A stretch of DNA of 64,000 nt, from assembly GCA_949318235.1 (NCBI GenBank), contig OX439137.1, positions 19,959,826 through 20,023,825 of the forward strand. Direction: 5' to 3'. Both the position numbers and the translations under genes were made by a program. The notes below the pieces were generated by a model. It made no database searches. It was not told the origin of the DNA and was given only the letters and a program-made list of their open reading frames with translations. This document shows positions 46,200-59,829 of the stretch, piece after piece. Positions within the stretch are counted from its first letter, which is position 1. Every line of letters begins with the position of its first letter. The DNA comes from Ecdyonurus torrentis. Taxonomy: Eukaryota > Arthropoda > Insecta > Ephemeroptera > Heptageniidae.

Positions 46200-46400
46200 T
46201 GAAATAATAAATTCCATAATTTATGCTGGTATATGTTATTATAGCATAAATGATGCCAAATTAGAATATAAATATTTATGCTCTCCTACATAATATTAAT
46301 TAACATATTTATTATGAAGTAGATTATGCTACGGTGTAATGAAACATTTTGTACTGAAAATAAGCTAATGTATGGCTATTTTCTTTCGTGTATAGATATT
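46200..46400. mobile_element. GCATAA-rich palindromic element copy
   Basis: Contains TTATAGCATAAATGATGCCA and TTTATTATGAAGTAGATTAT; diverged. Confidence 0.55.
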
Positions 46401-46582
46401 CACCATATTGGTGCCTATATTTAACATGATAGATATAGAAAAATGTGATTTTTTTTAACTTAAATATATACTCTGATGTTATATAGTCTTTATAATTTTT
46501 TTATAAAATATATAATGAGGCGATATACCGTAAGTAATATAAATATTACATTTAACTTAATGTTAAAAATATTTGAGCATAT

Positions 46583-46585
<3 letters not shown>

Positions 46586-46644
<59 letters not shown>
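46586..46644. repeat. (GA)n microsatellite
   Basis: About 59 bases of GA. Confidence 0.97.
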
Positions 46645-46645
<1 letters not shown>

Positions 46646-46809
46646 AAGATGAAGGTGCGTGACCTCTGTGCAGAGCGAGGTCATGAAGAAGATTTTTGCC
46701 GCGAGCAAGCAGACAAAATGTTGTTTTAATTTTGACCTACTTGAAACATACGTACATACATCAGTGCGATATCCTATAACTTAATATCTTACAATCTAAT
46801 AGCTTATAT

Positions 46810-46910
46810 TATATGTGCTCACTGATTGGCGTCTACTACGTGACAAAATATCTTTATAATGACACGTGCCACATATTTTACACGTGGGCAAGGTGATCTA
46901 CACGGGCAAA
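46810..46910 (+). repeat. Dispersed 100-base repeat, copy 1
   Basis: GTGCTCACTGATTGGCGTCT through CACGTGGGCAAGGTGATCTA. Nearly identical reverse complement at 51315-51425. Confidence 0.8.
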
Positions 46911-46919
46911 AAAAAATAA

Positions 46920-47240
46920 TAATAATGAGGAGGTCTCAACAATTTTAAGTGGTAATTTTATTTCATATTTTAAAAGAAGACATAGTACTGAATCAATATT
47001 TATTTAGTTCTTGAGTTCATTAAGTATTTTTAATTTTAATTTTTGAAAGTCTCTAAATGATGTCATAGGTCTCAACTTTCTTCCTATGTTCACATGCATA
47101 AGTTGACACCCATGACGTCATTTTTCAAATTTAAAAACTTATTAGAAATTATTAATAAACTCAAAACGTAGAAATTTAAATATCAATCGATTTATAACTA
47201 TGTTCTCTTTAAGGCCAATTTTTTTTCTACAGCACTAATA
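46920..47240. mobile_element. Foldback family H copy
   Basis: Contains AAAAGAAGACATAGTACTGA at left and TATCAATCGATTTATAACTA at right as loose inverted arms; TGACGTCA at 47113-47120. Other copies at 54895-55220 and 62228-62562. Confidence 0.65.
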
Positions 47241-47989
47241 AAAAAAACAATAAAAATGTTGTAAGGTAAGAAGATAAATCACCAATAATCCCTATTAAAC
47301 AATAATTTTCATATCCATTAATAAGTATTTAATAAGTAAATCCTAAAGATACTTGACAAGAAAATAATTCATTATAGTAATTGAAAAGCACAATAATAAA
47401 TTTTACTAATTTTAAATACTTATTATATAAAAATTTAAAACTGAAATTTTATTTGGTCAAAATGTAAACTAATAAATAATTTTTTTGATAATTTAAAAAA
47501 AAAATCATAATATACAACCTTAGGGTGGTCCATGTTTGACGTTTTTTTCAATTAAAAATGAGATTTAGAAATAAATAAAAATAAGTGGGAAGAAACGAAT
47601 AAGAGAAAGATTTATTGGAATTTGTGTGTGAGCACGCGAGAGAAGGAGAGAGAGAGAGAGAATATTTCCAAAGTTACATCATCCAATTTTCCACGTCTAA
47701 CAAAAATATTTTCGACTGAAATGCATGAAATAATTTAATTTCTAGTTAACTTGTTGAAAACAAGCTGTTTGTTACGTGGTCAATTTATCGCTTTTTCTTA
47801 AGTTATTTATGGAAATAAAAACTTTAAATTAAAAAAAAATTGCCCTATCAGCAATTTTTTTTTCGTTTAAAGAAGATTTAATGGTGGCAAAATTAATTCA
47901 AAAATGTCTTTGATAAGTGGCCTCAAATACGAAAACTGTTTCTCATATATGTATATTTAAGGCCATGAATAACTGATGCTGTTTTATAA

Positions 47990-48283
47990 AGTACATGCAT
48001 GAAAAAGCGCGGAAATGCGCTTCAACACCATATTGTAGCAATGAATAACATTGCTCAGCATAGAACAAACGTTGTTTTTTGGCAATTTTCTTTGCAAAAT
48101 TGGATAATTTTGTTGTTGTTATTTTGCTCGCGTGCTACAAAGCCTAATTCAACCTATCAACAGCAGCATAAATGGTTACAAAAATAAGAACTTTTGAACT
48201 GCTAAATTGAGTCATTTTCCCATACCAGTCCATGCAATTTGGTGCTAACATTTGAATTTTATATGAATGAAACCACCCAATAA
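47990..48283 (-). mobile_element. GGGTG-family MITE, reversed
   Basis: ATGCGCTTCAACACCATATT at left and GAATGAAACCACCC at right are the reversed ends of the family. Confidence 0.65.
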
Positions 48284-48762
48284 TATCGTGCCTTTGACGT
48301 AGTGTGAGAACGTAAGATATTATAGGTATATCGTATTTTATTGACACAGTATCTCCATCCTTTTTTCAAGTCTATTTTATTTTAATATATCTAGCTTTCG
48401 TCTACGCTAGAACATTGGCACCCAAATCTCAATTAGCTCTACAAATTAGATAATCTTAATAATAATATATCTTTATAATAATAATAATAATAAAGGCTTT
48501 TCCAACCCAATTACAAGAACCTTGGCCATAACATATGCCAATACATATAAAATCATTATTTGATATACAAAACAACACACCAATTACCAACTTTTAGGTG
48601 GGCACTGGATCATACTGATGACATTTAAACTACCCAAAACTAGCTCAATAAATATTTTATGTCTTAAAAAAATCAAAATATTAAGTTAATAAAACATTAT
48701 GTAATCAGAACATAATTTTTATATAATTTTCAACACAATTTCAACACATTAAAACCTAGGCG

Positions 48763-49160
48763 TTAAAGCCCTTGTCAATTTACTGTTTTATCATTTAGAA
48801 TACCAGATTGATAATTATCATACCCTATTATCCATGAATTAGACACCAACACGTTGATTTTGTTTTATTTTCTTTTTGAAGGTTATTTCAAGTATCTGAT
48901 GTCACGATGTACCACCGCCAATCACAGTCACCGCTCTGGTCACGTGATAAATTTAAGCCCCTCCCTCAAATTCTTTGCCCTTTTATCACGACCCCATCGG
49001 TACATTGTGACGTCAGATACGTGAAATAACCGCTTAAACAAAAATAAATGAAAATAATAACAAAATCAACGTGTTGGTGTCTAATTCATGGATAATAAGG
49101 TGTGTTAATTATCAATCTAGTATTCTAAATGATAAAAAAGTAAGTTGGCAAGGGCTTTAA
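48763..49160. mobile_element. Long foldback TTAA element, family D
   Basis: Begins TTAAAGCCCTTGTCAATTTA and ends, reversed, TTAAAGCCCTTGCCAACTTA; 398 bases. Arms of over 150 bases share ATCCATGAATTAGACACCAA and CAACACGTTGATTTTG. TGACGTCA at 49008-49015. The central loop is GC-richer. Confidence 0.82.
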
Positions 49161-49869
49161 GTAGCGAGCTAGTAATTTTTTCTCAACATTATCTTCACAT
49201 TTTCATATTTTTTAAGTCAATGTGGTCTAACCTCTCCTATAATTTTCTATTATATATAAATTTTGTTAACATACTGTAGCACGAGAAACAGGATATATTA
49301 TTTGCTAATAAAAACAATATTTATGCACTGTAATTTTTATTTTATCATCATAAAATAATAACAAAAAGTGGGCAAAAAATTGAGAAAAATAATGAACCAC
49401 ATATCATATCAGAACTACATAATTTAAAAAACTAGCCCTTTTTTTTTTTTTTTTTTTTGCCCACAAAATTAGTCTATATGTTTTCTAGAGATCACTTTGA
49501 TATCCGTGATATATTTTTTTTATTCTTCAATAAAAAATCGTGACTTGAAGTTAAAAAATTAGAAATAAATAATTTGAGCGAGAAAATATGATATTGTTTT
49601 TGTGTAATTAATTGAACCCCGCCTATTTAATCCATGTTATAAAACTGACAACACTTTTTAAAACTTGAAATATATGTTACCATTTCTTCACCTTACTATT
49701 ATAAATCAATATTGATTGAAGATTGATCCATAAATCAATGCAGTTTTTTTTTATATGTCTATAAAAAAACTTGATTTAAAAACAGGATGTGTGTTAGAAA
49801 GTTCATTAAAATATTTAAAATTTAAGTTTGCATCTTTGAAATTTTATTGATTAGTTTTTGTTTTGATTT

Positions 49870-50007
49870 CTCTCCTTCTGTCTCTACGTGTTAATGTTTC
49901 TGTATTTTTCTGTCTCTGCATGTTTTAGTCTCTGCATGTTTCTGTCTCTGTATTTTTCTGTCTCTGCATATTTCTGTTTCTGTATTTTTTGTGTCTGTAC
50001 TTCTCTG
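49870..50007. repeat. Degenerate minisatellite, unit about 16-18 bases
   Basis: Repeated TCTGTCTCTGCATGTTT / TCTGTCTCTGTATTTTT units, about seven to eight copies. Confidence 0.75.
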
Positions 50008-50163
50008 AAAAACAACTATTTTATTTTTCTTCAATCAATCGTATAGCACCTTAGCGTATAGGCAACTTTTTCTTCTCATCAATATCGCAGGTTGCAGAAA
50101 ATTCAGGGGCTAAGAAAAAAAAAGTGTGTTAAAAAACAAGTAGTTTCAAATAAGTCAAAAATT

Positions 50164-50201
<38 letters not shown>

Positions 50202-50810
50202 GAAGAAATAGAATATTTAATAGAGGTTTTATAGTTTAAAAAAATAGATGAAACGTTACTTTAGCATTGTCTGAGATTATCTTTAAATATTTATACATAA
50301 ATATATACACTTATATTTGAATGTTTAATATAATCATACCATTTTGAATAATTGATTCGAGGGACATGGGTCATGGGTCACATGAATAAAAACAGTGGCT
50401 GCATCTGCATTGAAAATTTGTTCACAATTCATATAGTTTAGACTCCATCTGGAGGTGGTATAAAATTTTGCAGATATACGTACAATGCTATCATATGGAC
50501 ACCAATTTTAACGTATTTCATCATATTAATATATGATGTTGCCATAAAACAATAGAAAAATATTTAAAGTCACAACTTTTCTCTATGCAATGTGATATTT
50601 TGTTTATTTTGAGCTACAAAAAAATGATTAATTAATTTTCATTTTATTGTTGATGTATTATTGTCTAAATTTTAAGACCAAGATTCATGTATAATTAAAC
50701 TGGCATAGCCTTGAATACGCCTTAATAAAGATTTATATTACTAATAAAAAATAAATTGTGTGCATAATATGTATTATACATCTTGACTTTCCCAGTATCC
50801 TATATTGACT

Positions 50811-50942
<132 letters not shown>

Positions 50943-51026
50943 CAGACATAATATGTGAACGATATACTACGTGTTACAGCTAATTACCGACAATACAAGA
51001 AGCACAGACCGATTGTTCGTAAGATT

Positions 51027-51076
51027 GGCGCCACACGTGTGTTGTGATTACGGCGCCACACGTGTGTTGTGATTAC
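51027..51076. repeat. Perfect 25-base tandem duplication
   Basis: GGCGCCACACGTGTGTTGTG followed by ATTAC occurs twice head to tail (51027-51051, 51052-51076). Confidence 0.95.
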
Positions 51077-51314
51077 TATCACGTTATGGTCCAGTCTAGA
51101 TGTAACACTGAACATACCTGTCTGTGAGTGAAGTGACCGCGTCACATCTAATGTACAATTAACTTACGTGAGTAAGGCGCCGACATAAAGTCACCAAACT
51201 TAGGCAGGGACTGAATATAAATTATCCAAATGTTTCACTGTGGGGAAAAAATCTTTCTGAAAATATTATATACGAGTTCTCTTATATAAAACTACTTATA
51301 TATAGATACTATTT

Positions 51315-51425
51315 GGATTTTGCCCGTGTAGATCACCTTGCCCACGTGTAAAATATGTGGCACGTGTCATTATATAGATACTTTGTCACGTATCAAAAGT
51401 AGACGCCGATCAGTGAGCACATATA
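51315..51425 (-). repeat. Dispersed 100-base repeat, copy 2
   Basis: Reverse complement of 46810-46910: CGTGTAGATCACCTTGCCCA through GATCAGTGAGCAC. Confidence 0.8.
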
Positions 51426-51763
51426 ATAGTTAAAATATTCAGCATAATTACTTATGTTATTACAAAGTAGCAACATTTGTGCTCTATAATATATAATATA
51501 TATATATATAAATTATTCAATGCAGCAAAAATTGCTTAATTTATTTTTCCCTTGTCCATTAAGTCTTTTGTGATTTACTGCGACTCTTTTATGAGTAAGA
51601 CCAAAAATTTAGACAGTATTTTATTATTATTATTATTTTATTTACGCAAAAACTAAAACAATTGGATGGTCAATATGAAAATAAAATCAATGAATGCAAA
51701 TTATGTTATGAAAATTAAATATAATTTAAATAAAAATTTTACATTAAACCATTCGCAGCAAAT

Positions 51764-51965
<202 letters not shown>

Positions 51966-52109
51966 GTTTAACAATACAATAAATTTGCCATTACATAAAA
52001 CTTTAACATAAAAATTGTCTCAGTTCCAACTCCGAGATATTAGTATTAAGCGAGTGTTACACATTGTTCAGTTTCATTGTTTGCTTCAATTGAAATTCAC
52101 ACTGACTTA

Positions 52110-52134
52110 CTGCCTGCCTGCCTGCCTGCCTGCC
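52110..52134. repeat. (CCTG)n microsatellite
   Basis: Six CCTG units. Confidence 0.95.
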
Positions 52135-52467
52135 TGACTGTATGTTGGCGCACTGTAGAAGTGATTACATGGTCACGTGATTATCAAATGAGACAAAAGA
52201 AATAATTGTTGGTGAAAATTATAGAATGAAAATGAGCAGATAAATATTAAAATACTAAAGTTTTGTAGTTTTTTTTTTCTAAAAGTCAGGTACAACGTAT
52301 GTTATCTAAATCAAATGAATTACAGGTAAATAATATAAGTTTGTTCTGCAAAGTATAGTAATTTGAGTTTTCTAAACAATGATTGGCTGCCCACAAAAAT
52401 TAGCCACATTCATTGGTTGATCTTGTTTCTTGAGCCGATAAAATTGAGTCAAATTTGGTCTATACAT

Positions 52468-52640
52468 CGATCTTGTTGCGAACAAAATGTCTATCTCGTA
52501 TTTTGTTATGTCTATCTCGTATTTTGTCAGCGTAAGCAAAAGGTCTATCTTGTTCCCGAACGTTATGGAGATGGCGCTCGAGATAGACATTTTGCTTACG
52601 GTGACAAAAAACGAGATAGACATTTTGTTCGCAACAAGAT
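52468..52640. mobile_element. Foldback element, ATCTTGTTGC family, copy 2
   Basis: Begins CGATCTTGTTGCGAACAAAA and ends TTTTGTTCGCAACAAGAT. Arms carry TGTCTATCTCGTATTTTGT, duplicated in the left arm. The centre CCGAACGTTATGGAGATGGC is the reverse complement of the centre of copy 1. Confidence 0.8.
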
Positions 52641-53626
52641 TGCCATACAACACTTGAGTCAGCTTTGAAAATTTTCCTCAGTGCGTATCAATTTGTAGTT
52701 CATGTGACAATGTCTCTAAAGTGACATATTGCAGTCTGACCACGCATGATGACGTCACGTCATTGTTGTTACTCTCACCTTCAAGTTGAGTGACTTAATT
52801 GTAAGAAGACAATCGTAATATTGACCTGACCTCTCAGTTCAGCATGCAATATTAATATCAAATATGGATTTTCAACATATTGGAATAACATTTAATATAT
52901 CAACCAGACTGTGACAAAATTATACCTTACATTTTTATACTGTATTGTATATCGGGAAATAATACCACATAATATTTAAACTTTAAGTTGTCCTATACTA
53001 AAAATAACAAATAATTCATGAGAAAAAATATGCGATATACTGGAGTAATGAATACTGAATTACTGCTCCATGTAATTGCTCCATTCTTGTATAGCGACGT
53101 TACCTAAAATTTCTTTAACGTTTTTAGAAGAAGTTTTTTTAGAATTTTATTTATATATTTTAGAAAAAGAAAATAATGAGAAGATTCACTCTAAATATCG
53201 CTCAAATAATAATTTTTTAACTGCGATTTAAGCTATATCTAATATTATTACACTGAAAGATAAAACCACATTATTATTACCAAATTTTAATAATTCAAAG
53301 TTAATTTTTCAATCCACACACTCCAATATTTCACATTAACAATTAGGTGTTAAAAAATGTATTCTCAACTTTGATAAGACACAAAGCAATTAATCTGTAG
53401 GTCCGGAGCGTGCTATAGGTTTGTTTTATAAAACAACAACAACGTGTGGTTATAGAGTTAGCGATACCTTAGTCTGATAACTTTGGATCTACAGTGAAAA
53501 AACATACAGTCAATTTATGAAACTTGACCCACATCTGATAAGACAAGAAAAATAATTTTATATAATTACAGTAGAGGTATAAATTGATTTTTAGCCACAT
53601 GTAATTGATTGCTGTATGTGGGCTGG

Positions 53627-53631
53627 TCTCT

Positions 53632-53690
<59 letters not shown>
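53627..53690. repeat. (CT)n microsatellite
   Basis: About 60 bases of CT. Confidence 0.97.
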
Positions 53691-53693
<3 letters not shown>

Positions 53694-53947
53694 ACTTAAA
53701 AAACAAATGTTTACACCCAAATGTTAAGAAAGAGCCTCAGAAATGCATATTGATTGCACTTAAAAACACGAGTGCTTTTTCACTAAATATTCAATCTTGT
53801 AGAGGCTAGCGTCAATGTAAGTATGATAAGAAAACAGTGATATTTGGCTATAATATACCTAAATATTAGTGTATGCTCTGTACCACATTTTACTAGTAGC
53901 CATGCACTATTGGTAGTGAATAAACATTCACTGGTAGTAAAAGCATT

Positions 53948-54281
53948 TTAAAGGTTGTAGATGGCTCGCATCTCAAAATCTAAAAAGAAAACTTGCAAAC
54001 TTTATAATGCCACTTAAAAGGTAATAGGTATACCTATGATAAAATTTTCAGAATCCATGACCATCACATAAGAGAGAAAATAATTATTCAAATTAGCATG
54101 GACTCTTATGAGACTAAAACTTCAAAAAGGTGTAATTTAAAATCTAACATTGTGACCCCCCCAATTTTTGTTTAAAGTTTTGAAGATACTTTATCTTAAT
54201 GTATCACTGTTGAAAATTACATATTTTTCTTTCTTTACAACTTTTTAGTTAAATCCTGGAGTAGCGGATTTCTCTCCTTAA
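53948..54281 (+). mobile_element. TTAA MITE, family A2
   Basis: Begins TTAAAGGTTGTAGATGG and ends GGATTTCTCTCCTTAA; 334 bases, body as at 42848-43191. Confidence 0.75.
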
Positions 54282-54767
54282 ATAATAAGTCCGAATTCCA
54301 GGTACTCTTTTTTTTTAAGTATATAGGTATAAATGTTTAGAAACAATGCACTAGTTTCCAACTACTATTTTATTTTCATAGTGTATGTTTGTTTTTCTCT
54401 CTATATCTTGACTTCATATCGCAGCACGATTCTTTTTTTTTTTTAAAACAATACTACAACAATGTAAATATGAATTATGATTTTAACTAAATTAATTTGA
54501 TAATTGTTTTTTTCTGCATGTTATACTGTCTTAAGTTATTAATTATTTATTTTTTTATATATTGCTAATTTTTATGTAAGATATTATTATTTTCTAAGTA
54601 TTTGTAGGTGGTCTTAAAAATATTTAATTTTTATATTTTATGTATCGTAAGATGTTATTTTTATAAATTATATTTATTTTTTTATGGAAGATTTGCACAT
54701 GAAAAAAACAACCTTGTACATCTATTTTAGTTCCTTTATTATTATATGTGAGAGAAATTGATGCAGG

Positions 54768-54772
<5 letters not shown>

Positions 54773-54837
<65 letters not shown>
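54773..54837. repeat. (AG)n microsatellite
   Basis: About 65 bases of AG. Confidence 0.97.
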
Positions 54838-54839
<2 letters not shown>

Positions 54840-54894
54840 TGTAACTATAAGATAACTTTACTATAACTACAACTATAAATTAGCTACAATGAAT

Positions 54895-55220
54895 GAGGAT
54901 GACTAAAAAGATTTAGGGTGTATTTTTATAGCATATTCTAAAAAAGGACATTATCTTGAGTCGATATAGATATGCAAATTTCTAATTTTTTACTTAATTA
55001 AGTATTTTCATATAATTTTTGAACGTCACCAAATGACATTATACGGTCGGTAAATTTGTTCTATATACGTCCACGTGCCAACTCGACGTAATTATTCAAT
55101 ATTGACAATTTTAAATAAAAATATTTAATTTAAACTCAACAATCAGAAATTCACATATCAATCGATTCAAGACAATGTTCTCATTTAGAATCTGCAATAA
55201 AATTTCACTCAGATTTTTTT
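54895..55220. mobile_element. Foldback family H copy
   Basis: GACTAAAAAGATTTAGGGTG at left; CATATCAATCGATTCAAGAC at right. Two TGACGTCA sites lie just outside at 55316 and 55342. Confidence 0.6.
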
Positions 55221-55589
55221 TCTGTTTTCCTCCTTATGTAATTTATTGTACTCGCCATGTATGCCAGGTCAACAAGACCATAATTTTCACGTGCACTATT
55301 TGCTATGTCACATGATGACGTCACGTGGTCACTTTCATTGATGACGTCATATGTCTATATATAATCACTGCCAACTTTTTATAATATTCCTATTATATAA
55401 TTTATCAATTTTAATTCTCAATGTGTTCTTATTGTAATAATATGATACATTGGTGTCTATATCTCACGATTGTATTTGTATGGCTATTCAATATTATTGC
55501 GAAAATATTTACACGGAAAAATTTGTGAGCCAAAATTTAAGCAAAATTTTGTTCCTCTTAATACAATTTACAAAAAAAAAAAAAAAAAA

Positions 55590-55820
55590 AAAAAACGTAA
55601 TAACTATGCTATATATAATTTAATGCAGCATCATTTATTCTAAACAACATAATTTATGCCTTATTATATAATATATAGCAATTATACTACATATCATAAC
55701 AGTTAAGATGTTTATATTATATCATTTTAAATATAGCAACAACATTCATGCTTTGTATTATAGGAATTACTCCAATTTAGCATCAATTACATATTTTATT
55801 CTTTTCATATGTAAATAACA
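55590..55820. mobile_element. GCATAA-rich palindromic element copy
   Basis: ACGTAATAACTATGCTATAT at left and AGCATCAATTACATATTTTA at right. Confidence 0.55.
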
Positions 55821-56112
55821 AGCGTCACAGTACTTTTTTTATATTATTATTATGTTGTAGCAAGTAATTTAACTTATATTTTCAACAGTATTGTTGAATA
55901 AAAAATTAAAAATGAATTTGAATAGATTTTATAGGTAATGAAAATGAATGATTGAAAATTTCTTTGTTTATTAAAAAAAAAAGGCATAAAACAAGTAAAA
56001 AGTGTGTACAGTAACCGTGATTTTAAATTTCTCTGGCCCAACTACAGTTGGTTCTTAAAAAAGACGCTTAAAAAAATGCCTTTAGTACAGAGGAAATTAG
56101 TAGAGCTTAAGA

Positions 56113-56115
<3 letters not shown>

Positions 56116-56169
<54 letters not shown>
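56116..56169. repeat. (AG)n microsatellite
   Basis: About 54 bases of AG. Confidence 0.97.
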
Positions 56170-56173
<4 letters not shown>

Positions 56174-57054
56174 CTAAATAAAACGACAGGTGTCAATAGA
56201 TATTTAAGACAAAACAAAAAAAAAAACTAGAGATGAACAACTCAATTGTTAAAAAATATTTAAGACAAGAAAAGTATAAATGATGTAGACAACGAGCGCA
56301 CCACTATTTCTATTGTTATATATCTATTCATTGTTGTAATATGACTTCACACATCTATCTATATCTCATTGTCCTTTCATTGACAGGTGTTACTATCAAT
56401 ACTCAATTGATTAATATCGATATTGTATTTAATATCGATTCATGTATTTATATTCTCTTTATTTACGATATTCGAAAATAATACATAGTATAAAGAGGCT
56501 GATTTTATGAAATCAAGCAATATCCTACCTTAATAAATTTATTTATTGATTATTGATAATTATTATTTTTATTAATTTGAAAACTTACTTAAATTATTTT
56601 TTTTTATAAATTTAGTATTACATAAGGAAGCTTTAGACTAATTTTTATTATGAACTTATCATTATTTTTTTTAACGATGGGAAATTATAGAGCAAATTGT
56701 TACTGAAAAATTGTTATTAAGAGTAGTCCTTTTTCTCTCTCTCGCTATCTCTCTCTGTGTGTATTTTTTTTTGTTTGAGTCTACTATTAAGCAATGGTAT
56801 GTTTAATCATAACTCAAATATAATATATATTTTAGGTTTAAATTAATGAAAAATCAAATTACATTAAATTAATGCAGCGTGTCCTTTAAAAATGCTTTTG
56901 TTATACTTGCACAGTTTAGCAGGCTGCAAAACTCGTTCAAAAATATTAATGTGAGATAAGAATGAAAATTTGTAGAACATTTAATATAAGCGCACTAAAT
57001 TCAAATGAATGCAAATTTCATGCTTATCATAATGCATGTTAAATTTTGTGTATA

Positions 57055-57352
57055 GGGTGACTGCATTCATATAAAAGTCGACGCCATATGTGAGAATTCA
57101 ATAACATGGGCTGGTACGGAAATATAACTCATTTTGCAAGTAAAAATACTTAGTGATATTTTTGAGAGCATTGGTAATGTTAACAGGTTCAATTGTGGGT
57201 TTTCAAGTATGCGAGAAAAATAGTAATAACAGAAAAAATAACTAACTAAAGAAAATAGCTAAAAACCACGTTCGTTCTATGCTGATCAATGCTATTCATT
57301 GCTCCAGTATGGCGTCGAAGCGCATTCCATATGACTTCATGAGCATACACCC
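57055..57352 (+). mobile_element. GGGTG-family MITE, both ends present
   Basis: Left TAGGGTGACTGCATTCAT and right, reversed, TGGGTGTATGCTCATGAAGT. About 300 bases; body has GTTAACAGGTTCAAT and CTCCAGTATGGCGTCGAAGC. Confidence 0.7.
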
Positions 57353-58086
57353 AGAACACATACAATACACCTATAATGCGTTAAAAATATTGCATCGTAT
57401 AAACAAGACTCTAGAACTTATATATTGATAATACGATATCGATATATTAGTTTTTTTTAAATAATCGATACTTGAGATATCTTGATATCGATAAACTATT
57501 AGTCATCATTATTTGACAGTGAGAATTCATTTCTTTGAAAGTGTTAAAAAAAAATTAAACTTGATTGTGGTTTAACACGTCAAAATTCATTAATGTTTGT
57601 ATTATTTACATTTTTTTTAAACATATATATTTAATTATCATTCTGTCAATATAATTTTTATATTATGTATAATGTTGTATACTTTAGTTTATTTAGATAA
57701 TACAAGTTGGTTAAGTGATAAAATCAAAATAACATTGACAAAAATAAACACGTATTACGTATTGCTCATTTTACAGCATCATTTTTGCAATAATGCATAA
57801 TTTATGCTCGTATATTCTTTTCAAAAACTCATTTCTTTCAAGATTTATTCGTGGTTTTAATTTTGAGCTGCCTCGTTTTTGAGCTAAACGTTTAAAACTT
57901 TGGTAAAAAGAAAATAGGGGGGAGGGTTAACTAGTTTACAAACTACAGCTCTTACCTTACTCCTGTTGCTTAATCTGTACCACTGGACAACTTCCAGTTA
58001 CCTAAATTTTTATATATTTTCCATGCATTTTTTTTCTTCCTACTTTTTAATATTTTTGTCGCGCACTAAAATGCCTTATTCTTTAG

Positions 58087-58490
58087 CCTTAACAAAGAAG
58101 GTGACCAACTTGGACCGGAAATCGTTAAAAGAGGAGCTATATTTTCACAATAACTCTTTGTACAGTTTTTATTTCCAGCCAAACAAGCACTATAAATTTC
58201 AAATGAAATCGAGTAAATTTTTTTTCCTCCGAAAAAAGTTTAATTAATATAATTTTTTTTTTTATTAAAAAAAGGTTTCTAATTTAACTAAATTTTGCCG
58301 CTAAAATTTGAATTTCTACATTTACATGTTATCTTTAAAGTGGAATAACTTAAGTATTTGATCGTGTTGTCACATGTTTGACGTGAATAAACTTTTAAGT
58401 ACCATTTCTTCTTTACTTTGCATTAATATTACAATTCGCAACCGTCTATAGTTTGCGAGATATCAGTCGGTAACCTACTCCTTTAAATAA
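58087..58490. repeat. Long direct repeat, copy 1 (TTAA family A relative)
   Basis: Contains ATCGTTAAAAGAGGAGC, TTCAAATGAAATCGAGTAA and TATTTGATCGTGTTGTCACA. Its right end CGGTAACCTACTCCTTTAAA reads, reversed, like the family A left end. Confidence 0.65.
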
Positions 58491-59027
58491 ATTAAAAACT
58501 AGTTCATTTACGTATACTATATTATTAGAACTATAATTACATACTTTAAATGTATAAACCTAAAATTATAAAAAATTTATTAATTAATCTTTATTTTTAT
58601 TTCTCAAAGAAAATTTGACTCGCAAAAATCACTTTAAACAGGAACATTTATTTCATATAGAAAGAAATACAAGTTTAATAAAAACCATAATGTAAAAATA
58701 ATTATTAACTAATTTTACGCAACATAAATAATGTAAGCACAAAAAAATTATAAATTAATCATAATTACTTAATATATTAAACTTAAATCAAAGTATAATT
58801 ATAATTAACTATGCACGATTTTTAAATTTTTCACTTTACAATTTTTTTTATTATTATTATTGTATTATTTATAATGTATATTCCATACATTTTTCAACAC
58901 GGAAAGAATAAAATAATTATCTTTTTGGTCATGTTTGGTTATAGAGTCTTAAAATAAGTATGATGGTTCTTTTGGCAGTTATTTTTTAGCAGTTGGTTTC
59001 GAGTACTATAATATATTTTAAAGTTAA

Positions 59028-59410
59028 CGACGAGGGTGACCGACTCGGAGCAGAAATAGTCAAATGAGCAACTCTATTTGAATAATAATTCTTTCTACGT
59101 TATCCAGAAAAACAAATACTGTAATTTTCAAATGAAATCTAGTAAGTTTATTTATTATTTTTTTGTTTTGAAAAAAAAAAAATAAAAAAATATTTATAGA
59201 AGTTTTTAATTTGATTAAAATTTACAGCTAAAATTTGAATTTCCACATTTGCAGGTTATTTTTAAACTTGCATAACTTTAATATTTGATCGTGTTTTCAT
59301 GTGTTTGACATAGCAAAACTTTAAAGTAATATTTCATCTTTACTTCGTTTTAATTTTATAATTCGCGACCGTCCAGTTTGTCAGATAACAGCCGGTCTCT
59401 TACTAATTTA
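59028..59410. repeat. Long direct repeat, copy 2
   Basis: Same order of blocks as 58087-58490: GACGAGGGTGACCGACT, TTTCAAATGAAATCTAGTAA, ATATTTGATCGTGTTTTCAT, CCGGTCTCTTACTAATTTAA. Diverged but collinear. Confidence 0.65.
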
Positions 59411-59829
59411 AGTAAATTAAGAATTTTGATAATAAAGGGTTAACTTTTTTTATAATATTAATAATTGTAAGCACTTATTTTTTTTTATCAGTGTACGTTT
59501 ATATATTACTGATGATATATTAAATACGAGATCACGCTCTCTCTCTCTCTCTTTTGCTATAGCACATACATAGGAGGAGTTTTAACCTTTTTTTTATATT
59601 ATGCTTAAATTATTTGAGAAAAGTTTGGTCCAAATCTTTTGTTCACAATGGAGAGGTCAAAGTTCAATATATAAAAATTATGAGACCTCTTTTTAAATAT
59701 ATATTTAAAAAAAATGTAATATCATAAAATAAAAGTAACAAATTTCAATAGAAGCACGCTTTTTTTTCCTCATATTTATTATTTTTCCTAAATGTTGCAG
59801 TTAGTTACAAAAAAAAATATTTATATTTA

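Noticed and set aside
52363..52668. 101-codon frame with repeated VYLVFC
   Set aside because: Translation of the internal repeats of the ATCTTGTTGC foldback element.
57966..58247. 93-codon frame
   Set aside because: Lies in a diverged duplicated repeat whose second copy has stops in the same frame.
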